This document shows positions 38,842 to 46,730 of a stretch of 64,000 nt of DNA, in pieces (the first letter of the stretch is position 1; every line of letters starts with the position of its first letter). Location: the NCBI GenBank assembly GCA_946886565.1, contig CAMPIX010000005.1:62001-126000 (forward strand). Reading direction: 5' to 3'. This DNA is from an uncultured Altererythrobacter sp. (GTDB lineage Bacteria > Pseudomonadota > Alphaproteobacteria > Sphingomonadales > Sphingomonadaceae). The position numbers and the translations under genes were made by a program. The notes below the pieces were generated by a model. The model searched no databases. It was not told where the DNA came from and saw nothing but the letters and a program-made list of their open reading frames with translations.

Positions 38842-40020
38842 CTAAATGAAGTTTTCGTAGCGCCGCGCCAGCTCGGCCGCGTGCGCCGGCCAGCCGAACC
38901 GCTCGACCGTCGCCGCCACCCGCTCGCGCGGGGGCGGGTCGGCGAACAACTCGCGCAGGGCGGCAGCGATGCTTTCGATCCTGCGCGGAACGATCGCGCC
39001 TGCATCGCGGCTCGTCACGAGTTCGCGCGCACCGCCCGCGTCGGAGATCACGATCGGGGTGCCGCAGGCGAGCGCCTCGACCCAGGCGTTGGCGAGGCCC
39101 TCCTTCTTCGACGGCAGCGCCATCGCATCGGCGGCTGAAAGGATCACCGGCAGCGTGTCGTGGTCGACCGAGCCGAGGAAATGCACCCGCTCGGCCACGC
39201 CGAGATCGGCGGCTAGATTGCGGAGGTGCCGCTCGTCCTCGCCCTTGCCGACCAGCAGCAGCCGCACGCCGGGAATGCTCGCGATCGCACCGATCACCAG
39301 ATCCTGCCCCTTGCGGTCGATCAGCGCCCCGACCGTGACGACGATCTTGTCGCTCTCGCCAAGCGGGATGCCGAGCTGTTCGCCGAGCCCCTGCCGCAAC
39401 CCGGCATGCGCAAGCGGGCGGAAGCGGTCGCGGTCGAGCCCGGTATAGTGCACCGCGATCTTGCTCTGAGGTAAGCCGAGCGCGGTCATGTCGCGGGTGA
39501 GCGCGTGCGACACCGCGAGCAGCCCGCGCGCGCCCTCGGCCGCGTCGAGCATCTGCTCGCGCGCGAAGCCCTTGGCGCCCCAATAGCCGATGTCCGACCC
39601 GCGCGCCTTGATCGCATAGGGCCGGCCGAGCTGGCCGGCGATCCACGCAGCCGCGGGGCCGTCGGGATAGAAGAACTGCGCGTCGACCAGGTCGAACGGG
39701 CGCCCCTCGTGCAGCCGCCGCGCGAGCGGAAGCACCGCGCGCGCGATCATCGCCGGGTTGATCCGCCCGCCCATGCGGGGGATCAGCAGGTAGCTCGGCC
39801 GGTGAACCTCGACCCCGTGCTCGATCCCGTCGACCGCCGCTGCTGCCAGCGCGCGGTAACGGCCGAGAGCGAGCGGCGGAATGCCGATCGGATTGATAAC
39901 GGTCACCTCCCAGTCGTCGCGCGCGGCCAGCGCCTCGAGCGAGCGGGCGACGAACGTGCCGAATTGCGGCGTGTGAGGGTTGGGGTAGAGCGTCGAAAGC
40001 GAGAGCAATCGGCGCTTCAC
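38842..40020 (-). CDS. group 1 (GT4) glycosyltransferase
   Basis: 392 residues of GT-B fold. LSTLYPNPHTPQFGTFVARS at the N terminus, acceptor-side PAMIARAVLPLAR, donor-side KGQDLVIGAIA and LPSKKEGLANAWVEALACGTPIV containing the GT4 EX7E motif. Sugar and acceptor unknown. The start is GTG at 40018-40020, overlapping the XRE repressor stop as GTGA, so the two are translationally coupled. The long ORF running antisense-free upstream through the repressor is not real. Confidence 0.87.
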   Translation of the reverse strand: MKRRLLSLSTLYPNPHTPQFGTFVARSLEALAARDDWEVTVINPIGIPPLALGRYRALAAAAVDGIEHGVEVHRPSYLLIPRMGGRINPAMIARAVLPLARRLHEGRPFDLVDAQFFYPDGPAAAWIAGQLGRPYAIKARGSDIGYWGAKGFAREQMLDAAEGARGLLAVSHALTRDMTALGLPQSKIAVHYTGLDRDRFRPLAHAGLRQGLGEQLGIPLGESDKIVVTVGALIDRKGQDLVIGAIASIPGVRLLLVGKGEDERHLRNLAADLGVAERVHFLGSVDHDTLPVILSAADAMALPSKKEGLANAWVEALACGTPIVISDAGGARELVTSRDAGAIVPRRIESIAAALRELFADPPPRERVAATVERFGWPAHAAELARRYENFI

Positions 40021-40589
40021 AGCTTGCGCACCAGCATTTCGGCGACTGCGATCCACGGCGGGGATTCGACCACCTGCTGCTTCTGTCCGGCGCCGGGTGG
40101 GAGCAGCCCGACGAGGTTGCCTTGCCGGTCGATCAGCCGCCCGAATGCGAAGCGGCCGCCTTTGCGCGGGACGAGCACGTCGCGGTTGATCGCGCGCGCC
40201 GCATCGGCCGGATCGAGCTGGCGGAGCCAGAGCTGGTCGCCCGCGAGGTAAGGCCCGGCCGCTGTCTCCACGGCCAACACCACCAGCGCGCCGTCTCCGC
40301 CGAGCTCGGTCGGCGGGATCGCGTCGCGCGGCTTCGTAAGCGCTTCGGCACCGTTTGCCACGAGCGTGGCGACGATCTGAGGGTAATCGGTGGCGTCGGC
40401 GCGCACCAGCGTGTCGGGTGCGACGCCCAGCGCCGCGCCGATGCGGTCCATCCACTTGGTCGAGAGGTTGCGCATCCCGGTCTCGAGCCGCCCGATCGTC
40501 TGCGCGGTGGTCGGCGGGTCGCACGCCTGCGCGAGATCGGCGAGCGTCCAGCCCTTTCCTTTGCGGATGTCGCGGATGCGGTTGATCAC
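40017..40589 (-). CDS. XRE family repressor, S24-like C terminus (Rogue-like candidate)
   Basis: 190 residues. N-terminal XRE HTH (INRIRDIRKGKGWTLADLAQ, with TTAQTIGRLETG as recognition region, about 1-60). The C-terminal part (100-175), with AGDQLWLRQLDP, VLVPRKGGRFAFGRL and NLVGLLPPG, looks like the S24 domain of LexA/cI-type repressors, without an obvious Ser-Lys protease pair. It faces the DUF6456 gene across 90 bp. In Caulobacter an XRE repressor (Rogue) represses the gafYZ genes that switch on gene transfer agents, so a like role is inferred here from context only. Confidence 0.75.
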   Translation of the reverse strand: MINRIRDIRKGKGWTLADLAQACDPPTTAQTIGRLETGMRNLSTKWMDRIGAALGVAPDTLVRADATDYPQIVATLVANGAEALTKPRDAIPPTELGGDGALVVLAVETAAGPYLAGDQLWLRQLDPADAARAINRDVLVPRKGGRFAFGRLIDRQGNLVGLLPPGAGQKQQVVESPPWIAVAEMLVRKL

Positions 40590-40603
40590 GGCGCTCTCCA
40601 GAT

Positions 40604-40630
40604 AACCGATATGGTTTTCACTTTCCTACA
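40604..40630. promoter_or_regulatory. shared operator region of XRE and DUF6456 genes
   Basis: AACC-GATAT-GGTT (40604-40616) and TTCACTTTCCTACA (40617-40630) abut. The inverted repeat lies 15 bp from the XRE start; the second element lies 49 bp from the DUF6456 start. Both features recur before the GTA-type holin gene, and the second before the TerS-like gene. Confidence 0.5.
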
Positions 40631-40679
40631 CCCGTGTCGTTTTGGCAAGCGGCGATTCGCCCCGAACAGGAGAGTGCCG

Positions 40680-41153
40680 ATGCCCCGCCAACTCGTCGAA
40701 CGCGAACTGACCGAAGAGGGGCCGCGCCGCGGCGGCACCGCCAAGGGCAAGCGCCGCACGGTGACGGTCAACCTCGCCGAATCGCCGCTCGCGTGGCTCC
40801 ACGCGCGCGGCCACCTCGACGAGCGCCTGTTCGACGCGGGCGAGCGCCTGCGCGCCGACTACGAGCGCGCGCAGCTCGGCGCGAACGTGACGATGCGGTG
40901 GGACCCGGTGCGGATCAAGGCACAGGGCGCGCCCGGGCTCAGCCCGACCGAGCGGCAAATTGCCGCGAAGCAGCGCTTCCACGGCGCGATCGCTCAGGCG
41001 GGCAAGGGGCTCGAGGATATCCTCTGGCGGGTGGTCTGTGGATGCGAAAGCCTGCCCGACGCCGAACGCGCACTCGCCTGGCCGGCGCGCAGCGGCAAGC
41101 TGGTGCTCCGGATCGCGCTCGACCGGGTTGCGGATTTCTACCGGATCGGGTGA
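40680..41153 (+). CDS. DUF6456 protein, GafZ-like candidate GTA activator
   Basis: 157 residues. A short basic N terminus, then the DUF6456 domain: ESPLAWLHARGHLDERLFDAGERLRADYERAQL (in two parts, about 36-68), GLSPTERQIAAKQRF (96-110) and WPARSGKLVLRIALDRVADFY at the end. From memory, DUF6456 is found in the C-terminal part of GafA of Rhodobacter and in GafZ of Caulobacter, both transcription activators of GTA genes. No GafY-like partner is in the window. Start is the ATG after AGGAGAG with good spacing. Confidence 0.72.
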   Translation: MPRQLVERELTEEGPRRGGTAKGKRRTVTVNLAESPLAWLHARGHLDERLFDAGERLRADYERAQLGANVTMRWDPVRIKAQGAPGLSPTERQIAAKQRFHGAIAQAGKGLEDILWRVVCGCESLPDAERALAWPARSGKLVLRIALDRVADFYRIG

Positions 41154-41174
41154 ATCGGCTCGCGCGAAACCGCT

Positions 41175-43031
41175 TCAACCCTCGACCATCTCCGCCAGCT
41201 CGAGCCAGCGCTCCTCCGCTGCGTCCTTTTCGGCGCGGGCGTTTTCGAGGCCCTTGCTGACGTTGGCGAACTTCTGCGGGTCGCGGGTGTAGAGCTCGGG
41301 GTCGGCGAGGATGTCCTCGCCGCGCGCGATCGCGCTTTCGAGCTCCTCGATCCGCGCGGGCAGTAGCTCGTAGTCGCGCTGGTCCTTGTAGGAGAGCTTG
41401 GTCGATTTCGGCGCGGGCGGGGCAGGGGCGCTCGGAGCCTTGGCGCGCGCTCCTCCACCATCGCTGCGCGATGATCCCCCTCCCCGATTGGTGGAGGACC
41501 GTTCCTTCCGCTTCGCCTCCCAATCCTCGTAGCCGCCGGCGACGATATCGACGAAGCCGCTGCCGTCGAGGCCTAGCGTGAGCGTCACCGTCCGGTCGAG
41601 GAAGTCGCGGTCGTGGCTGACGATGAGCACGGTGCCTTCGTAGTCGGCGATCACTTCCTGCAGCAGATCGAGCGTTTCGAGGTCGAGGTCGTTGGTCGGT
41701 TCGTCGAGCACCAGCAGGTTGGACTTGCGGGCGAATTCGCGCGCCAGCAGCAGCCGGCTGCGCTCGCCGCCCGACATGATTCCGACCTTGGTGTCGACCA
41801 CGCCGGGATCGAACAGGAATTCCTTGAGATAACCCTGCACGTGCTTGCGGTGTCCGCGCACGTCGATCCAGTCGCCGCCTTCGGCGAGCACCTGACGCAC
41901 CGTACGGTCGCCCTCGAGCAGCGAGCGCTGCTGGTCGATCATCACCCCGGTGAGCTTCTTCGAGATCTCGACCGAGCCTTCGTCGGGCGCGATCTCCCCC
42001 GTCAGCAGCTTGAGCAGCGTGGTCTTGCCCGCGCCGTTCGCGCCGACCACGCCGATCCGGTCGCCGCGCTGGATGCGCAGGGTGAAGTCGCGGATGATCT
42101 TGCGCTCGCCACCTGCCCCGGACCCCGATCCGGGGTACGATTTGCTGACACCCTCCGCCACGATCACCGATTTCGACTTGAACTCCTCCTCGGTCGCGAG
42201 GCCGAGTTTTGCCGTCCCCTTGGGGGCGATCATCGCGGCGCGCTGGGCGCGCATCTGCCACAATTTCTCGAGCCGGCCCTGATTGCGCTTGCGCCGCGCG
42301 GTCACCCCGCGTTCGAGCCAGTGCGCCTCGAGCTTCAGCCGCGCGTCGAGCTTTTCGGCGGAGCGCGCTTCCTCGGCGTAGACCGCCTCCTCCCACGCCT
42401 CGTAGCCCCCGAAGCCGACTTCCTTGCGCCGCAGCCCGCCGCGGTCGAGCCAGATCGTCGCGCGGGTCAGGCGTTTGAGGAAGGTACGGTCGTGGCTGAT
42501 GACGACGAACGCGCCCTTGTAGCGGTCGAGCCAGCCCTCGAGCCAGTCGATCGCTGCGAGATCGAGGTGGTTGGTCGGCTCGTCCATCAGCAGCAGGTCG
42601 GGGTCCTGCGCCAGCGCCCTGGCGATCGCCGCGCGGCGCTTCTCGCCTCCGCTCGCGCCCTTCGCGGGCGTCGCCATGTCGATTCCGAGTTGGCCCGCGA
42701 TCGCCTCGACCTCGTGCTCGGCGGGTGCGTGGTCCCCGCGCAGCGCGAAGTCCATCAGCGTGTCGCAGCCGGAGAAGTCGGGCTCCTGCTCGAGCAGCAC
42801 GATCCGCGTTCCCGGCTTGATCTTGCGCAGTCCGCGGTCGGCCTCGATCCGGTCGTCGATCAGGCGGAACAGCGTGGTCTTGCCCGCGCCGTTGCGACCG
42901 ATCAGCGCCAGCCGGTCGCGCGGGCCGATATGCAGGTCGATTCCGCCGCCCTGCTCGGGTCCGCCGAACAGCCAGCGGCCGCCCTGCTGCAGGCCGAGGC
43001 CTTCCCATGAGAGGATCGGAGGTTGCGCCAT
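41175..43031 (-). CDS. uup: Uup-like ABC-F ATPase with two repeat-derived inserts
   Basis: 618 residues. Two ABC domains: Walker A GRNGAGKTT and GANGAGKTT, signatures SGGEKRRAAIARAL and SGGERSRLLLAREF, Walker B LLMDEPTNHLDL and LVLDEPTNDLDL. It ends with a coiled C-terminal helix region (RIEELESAIARGEDI) as in Uup, which acts on ribosomes or DNA structures. Two stretches look repeat-derived: YPGSGSGAGG (encoded by 42113-42142) and NRGGGSSRSDGGGARA (41450-41499), both read in frame. Symbol by family; EttA is the other ABC-F here. Confidence 0.88.
   Translation of the reverse strand: MAQPPILSWEGLGLQQGGRWLFGGPEQGGGIDLHIGPRDRLALIGRNGAGKTTLFRLIDDRIEADRGLRKIKPGTRIVLLEQEPDFSGCDTLMDFALRGDHAPAEHEVEAIAGQLGIDMATPAKGASGGEKRRAAIARALAQDPDLLLMDEPTNHLDLAAIDWLEGWLDRYKGAFVVISHDRTFLKRLTRATIWLDRGGLRRKEVGFGGYEAWEEAVYAEEARSAEKLDARLKLEAHWLERGVTARRKRNQGRLEKLWQMRAQRAAMIAPKGTAKLGLATEEEFKSKSVIVAEGVSKSYPGSGSGAGGERKIIRDFTLRIQRGDRIGVVGANGAGKTTLLKLLTGEIAPDEGSVEISKKLTGVMIDQQRSLLEGDRTVRQVLAEGGDWIDVRGHRKHVQGYLKEFLFDPGVVDTKVGIMSGGERSRLLLAREFARKSNLLVLDEPTNDLDLETLDLLQEVIADYEGTVLIVSHDRDFLDRTVTLTLGLDGSGFVDIVAGGYEDWEAKRKERSSTNRGGGSSRSDGGGARAKAPSAPAPPAPKSTKLSYKDQRDYELLPARIEELESAIARGEDILADPELYTRDPQKFANVSKGLENARAEKDAAEERWLELAEMVEG
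41450..41499. repeat. palindromic repeat in frame in Uup-like gene
   Basis: GCTCCTCCACCATCG and CGATTGGTGGAGGAC form a near-perfect inverted pair around TCCCCCTCCC. It encodes the low-complexity linker (about residues 511-527) between ABC domain 2 and the C-terminal coil. Confidence 0.6.
42113..42142. repeat. R6-like short palindrome in frame in Uup-like gene
   Basis: CCCCGGACCCCGATCCGGGG, related to the intergenic copy at 19003-19028. Encodes YPGSGSGAGG before the second ABC domain. Confidence 0.45.
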
Positions 43032-43075
43032 AAGGCGCGCCGGTTAGGCGAGTGGCGCGTGCGCGGCAAGCGGCG

Positions 43076-44662
43076 TCACTGCCCCGCCTGCGCCATTGTT
43101 TCTTGGGCCTCGACCATCGCCGCCACGCTTTCGAGCAGCGCTGGCGCGTCGTAAACCACGCCGTCCTTGATGGTCCACCGTACTCCGCCGACCGTCTCCA
43201 GCTGGTTGGTTTCGCGGTTGAGCCGCCTGTGACCGGTGCCGTAGAGCACCTTGAGATTGTCGAGCGGGTTTTCGGGCACGATCACCAGATCGGCGAGCTT
43301 GCCCACCCGGATGCTGCCCATCGGCGGTTCGACGCCCTTGGGTTCGTAGATCTCGCGCGCGCCATTGATCGTCGCCGCCTGGATCACCTCGAGCGGGCTC
43401 AACCCTGCCTCGCGCAGCATTTCCAGCTCGGCGATATAGGCGAAGCCCCAGGTCTGGTAGATATAGCCCGGGTCCGAGCCCGCGGTGACCCGGCCCCCTT
43501 CGTTCTTGAACTCGTTGGTCAGCCGCATCCACGGGGCATAGAAATCGCGCCAGGCGACCTCGTCCTCGGTCGTCCAGTCGTGATAGTAGCTGCCGTGATT
43601 GGTCAGGCTCGGCTCGTAGAAGTTCATCAGCGAAGGCAGGGTGTATTTGTCGTGCCATTCGAGCGTGCGGGCGCGCATCACGTCGCGGCTGGCGGCGTAG
43701 ATGTTGAAGGTCGGGCTCAGCGTCACGCCGCTCTCGACGAGGAAATCGACGTATTCGTCCCACTCCTCGCTGCCCGGCTCGACGATCTGGTCGGCCAGCC
43801 GGGCGACCCAGGCGAAGCGGTCCTGCTCGTCGAGATAGTTGTAGCCCGCCGGATACTCGGCGACCGTGCCGTCCTCGAGCAGGCTCTCGAAATGACCATA
43901 GAAATGGGTCACGCCATCGAGCCCGAGCTCGACCGCCTTGCGGGCGTTGACCTGCGCCACTCCGGTCTGCGCGAGGTGCGCGACGGTGCCGAGTCCCTGC
44001 TTCTCCGCCTCGTCGAGCGCGGCCTCGAGCACGGCCGGGGTTTCGGAGTTGAAGAACTTCGCCCCGTGATAGCCGGCTGCCTTGATCCAGCGGATCCACT
44101 CGCGGGCTTCCTCTGGCGTATCGGGCGTGCCGCCGTCCCACTTGTCGCCGAACGCGGCGTAGGGGATCAGCCGCGGGGCGGTGATCGTGTTCGCCTCGCT
44201 GCGCGCGGCGTCGCTGATGTCCGGCTGGTCGGGGCCGAAGTAGAACGAGACGCCGCGCACCGTCGTCACCCCATGCGCGAGCCAGAGCTTGTAACCATAG
44301 CTTGGCTGCGGCGCCTTGCCCGGATCGCCGTTGTGCCCGTGCACGTCGACGAAGCCCGGGAGCACGTACATGCCGCTCGCATCGATCGTGCGCGTGGCAC
44401 CGGCGATCTCCTCCGCCGGGGCGCCGCCCGGATGGACTCCGGCGATCCGGTCACCCTCGATCACAATATCGACAGGCCCCATCGGCGGGGCGCCGGTTCC
44501 GTCGATCATCGTCGCACCGCGGATCACCAGCGTGGGGTAGGGGCCTTCGCCTTCGCCCGGCTGCCGGTCCGGCACCGGCTCCATTACGGGCTGGGCTGCC
44601 ACAACCGAACTCCAGCCGAGAGCGCAGGCAGCCGCCAGCGCGCGAAAATTCAATGTGGGCAA
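43076..44662 (-). CDS. exported amidohydrolase family protein
   Basis: 528 residues with signal peptide (1-23, SSVVAAQ). Amidohydrolase (TIM-barrel metal hydrolase) signs: TLVIRGATMIDGTG, FVDVHGHNGD with metal ligands, GLGTVAHLAQTG, TAGSDPGYIYQTWG with the late Asp, and the C-terminal GKLADLVIVPENPL returning strand. Prolidase or imidazolonepropionase-like enzymes are relatives; the substrate is unknown. Divergent from the SIMPL gene. Confidence 0.88.
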   Translation of the reverse strand: MPTLNFRALAAACALGWSSVVAAQPVMEPVPDRQPGEGEGPYPTLVIRGATMIDGTGAPPMGPVDIVIEGDRIAGVHPGGAPAEEIAGATRTIDASGMYVLPGFVDVHGHNGDPGKAPQPSYGYKLWLAHGVTTVRGVSFYFGPDQPDISDAARSEANTITAPRLIPYAAFGDKWDGGTPDTPEEAREWIRWIKAAGYHGAKFFNSETPAVLEAALDEAEKQGLGTVAHLAQTGVAQVNARKAVELGLDGVTHFYGHFESLLEDGTVAEYPAGYNYLDEQDRFAWVARLADQIVEPGSEEWDEYVDFLVESGVTLSPTFNIYAASRDVMRARTLEWHDKYTLPSLMNFYEPSLTNHGSYYHDWTTEDEVAWRDFYAPWMRLTNEFKNEGGRVTAGSDPGYIYQTWGFAYIAELEMLREAGLSPLEVIQAATINGAREIYEPKGVEPPMGSIRVGKLADLVIVPENPLDNLKVLYGTGHRRLNRETNQLETVGGVRWTIKDGVVYDAPALLESVAAMVEAQETMAQAGQ

Positions 44663-44785
44663 GGAACCCCTCCGTCTAATGTTTTGCGGACCCTATTGCC
44701 GCGTTTCGTCGCTGGAACAACCCGGTTCATCCGCGCGTAACTCAGCCGTCCGCATCACGCCCCGAATTAACAAAGGAGTGCCCCC

Positions 44786-45505
44786 ATGATCCGTTATGCC
44801 ATCCCGCTGCTCGCCGCGAGCGCCGCGGTCGCGCTTCCTGCGCAGGCCGCCGAAGTCCAGATCCAGGCGCAGGGCCCCGTGGTCGAACTGACCGTCAACG
44901 AGACGGTCCAGGCCAAGCCGGATATCGTCGAGATCAGCGCGGGAGTCACCACCGAGGCGCCGACCGCAGTCGAGGCGATGCGGCTCAACGCCGAGCGGAT
45001 GAATGCCGTTGTCGAGCGGATCGAAGCGCTCGGCATCGCCGAGGACGATATCCAGACCCTCGGCATCAACCTCGGCGCGCAATACGATTACGATCAGGCG
45101 CGCGGCCGCCCGGTGTTCCGCGGCTACCAGGCGTCGAATCGCGTCAGCGTGATCTTGCGCGACGTGTCGCGCGCCGGTCCGGTGCTCGATGCGCTCGTCG
45201 CCGCCGGAGCGACCGACATCGGCGGACCGACCTTCTCTCTGGAGGACGACAGCGAGGCGCGCGCACAGGCGCGGCAGGCCGCATTCGAGAAGGGCAAGGC
45301 GCAGGCGATGCAATACGCGCGCTGGTCGGGCTATTCCGACGTTCGACTGCTCGAGGTCAACGAAACCGTGTTGCCCGGGCCGCCGATGCCGATGGGCGGC
45401 AGGGCGATGCGGATGGAAGCCGCGGCGGACGCCTCCACGCCGGTCGCTCCGGGGCTGGTCGAAACTATGGTCACGCTCACCGTCAAGTACGAGATGACCC
45501 GCTAA
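44786..45505 (+). CDS. SIMPL domain (DUF541) periplasmic protein
   Basis: 239 residues with signal peptide (1-22, LPAQAAE). DUF541/SIMPL hallmark: EVQIQAQGPVVELTVNETVQ, PDIVEISAGVTTEAPT, YQASNRVSVILRDV and ARRQA-like helix (EARAQARQAAFEKGKAQA). Family members are linked to outer-membrane stress and folding but have no settled function. A ribosome site AAAGGAG precedes the ATG. It precedes the PepSY gene by about 95 bp. Confidence 0.9.
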   Translation: MIRYAIPLLAASAAVALPAQAAEVQIQAQGPVVELTVNETVQAKPDIVEISAGVTTEAPTAVEAMRLNAERMNAVVERIEALGIAEDDIQTLGINLGAQYDYDQARGRPVFRGYQASNRVSVILRDVSRAGPVLDALVAAGATDIGGPTFSLEDDSEARAQARQAAFEKGKAQAMQYARWSGYSDVRLLEVNETVLPGPPMPMGGRAMRMEAAADASTPVAPGLVETMVTLTVKYEMTR

Positions 45506-45600
45506 GCGATTGGTAAATCGGGCTTCGGGCCCAGCTGAACGGGTGGCGGCGCGCATATTCACAGCTTGTTCAATGCGCGCCGCCTAGGCAGGTAGGCGTC

Positions 45601-45906
45601 ATGCGCAAGCTCATCGCCTCCTGCCTCGCCACCGCACTTGCGGTTTCCGGCCTCGCCGCTGCCCCGTCGCAAGCTCAGTCGCGCGACGATCAAGGGGTGG
45701 CGCGCAAGGAGATGCGCGCGGGCAACCAGCTCAAGTTGCGCGATATCGAACGGCGCGTGCTGCCGACGATGAACGGTGCCGAATATCTCGGCCCGGCCTA
45801 CGATTCGACCGCGATGGTCTATCGGCTCAAGTTCATCCGCGAGGGACGTGTGATCTACGTCGACGTGGATGCGCGCACCGGTCGCGTTTTGCGCCGGAGC
45901 CGCTGA
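45601..45906 (+). CDS. small PepSY-like secreted protein
   Basis: 101 residues with a signal peptide (1-26, AAPSQAQS) and one PepSY-like half domain (GAEYLGPAYDSTAMVYRLKFI and VIYVDVDARTGRVLRR). PepSY proteins often sit next to two-component systems and bind peptidases or sensors. It precedes the response regulator gene by 100 bp on the same strand and is probably in its regulon or operon. Confidence 0.82.
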   Translation: MRKLIASCLATALAVSGLAAAPSQAQSRDDQGVARKEMRAGNQLKLRDIERRVLPTMNGAEYLGPAYDSTAMVYRLKFIREGRVIYVDVDARTGRVLRRSR

Positions 45907-46006
45907 GCTTACCGGCCGCGCGGGAAACGGCAGGCTTGTTGACGCGTTCACCCCGAAAGCCCACTTAGCCCAATCAGCTGCCTTTCACGGGGGAACGGAC
46001 CACAAC

Positions 46007-46684
46007 ATGCGCATCCTGATCGTCGAGGACGAACCGACACTCGGCCAGCAGCTCAAGTCCACGCTCGAACAGAACGGCTATGCCGTCGATCTCTCGACCG
46101 ATGGCGAGGACGGCCATTTCCTCGGTACGACTGAGGATTACGATGCGGTCATCCTCGATCTCGGCCTGCCGGAAATCGACGGGCTCACCGTGCTCGGCAT
46201 GTGGCGGCGCGAGGGGCGCACGTTCCCGGTCCTCGTGCTCACCGCGCGCGATTCGTGGTCGGACAAGGTCGCCGGGCTCGATGCGGGGGCGGACGACTAT
46301 CTTGCCAAGCCGTTCCAGACCGAGGAACTGATCGCCCGCCTGCGCGCTCTGATCCGCCGCGCGTCGGGCAACACCTCTTCCGAACTCACCGCCGGCGACG
46401 TGCGGCTCGACACCCGTTCGGGCCGTGTCACGCTCAAGGGCGAGCCGGTCAAGCTGACCGCGCAGGAATACAAGTTGCTGTCCTACCTCATGCACCACAA
46501 GGGCAAGGTGGTCAGCCGCACCGAACTGATCGAGCATATCTACGATCAGGATTTCGACCGCGATTCGAACACGATCGAGGTCTTCGTCACCCGCATCCGC
46601 AAGAAGCTGGGTGCCGACGTCATCACGACCATCCGTGGCCTCGGTTACAGCCTCGACGACCCCGACGACGCCCCCCGCGCCTGA
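46007..46684 (+). CDS. OmpR/PhoB family response regulator
   Basis: 225 residues. Receiver with ILIVEDEPTLG, phospho-acceptor Asp51 (VILDLGLPEIDG), Thr/Lys switch residues (LTARDSW and YLAKPF). C-terminal winged helix with SRTELIEHIYDQDFDRDSNTIEVF (in parts) and IRGLGYSL. Closest in plan to PhoP/FeuP-type regulators. The next gene is its histidine kinase. Confidence 0.95.
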   Translation: MRILIVEDEPTLGQQLKSTLEQNGYAVDLSTDGEDGHFLGTTEDYDAVILDLGLPEIDGLTVLGMWRREGRTFPVLVLTARDSWSDKVAGLDAGADDYLAKPFQTEELIARLRALIRRASGNTSSELTAGDVRLDTRSGRVTLKGEPVKLTAQEYKLLSYLMHHKGKVVSRTELIEHIYDQDFDRDSNTIEVFVTRIRKKLGADVITTIRGLGYSLDDPDDAPRA

Positions 46685-46730
46685 GGCCCGCAGCGCCGCC
46701 GCCGATCCCGGCGGCGCGGAGGCGGCCGCG

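Noticed and set aside
44714..44740. EcfG-type general stress promoter GGAAC-N17-CGT before the SIMPL gene
   Set aside because: The -10 part reads CGTAA and not CGTT. One such near match is expected by chance.
46611..46730. Extended N terminus of the histidine kinase from GTG 46611
   Set aside because: It overlaps the response regulator by 74 bp and adds only Ala/Pro/Thr-rich sequence. The GTG at 46731 has a better ribosome site.
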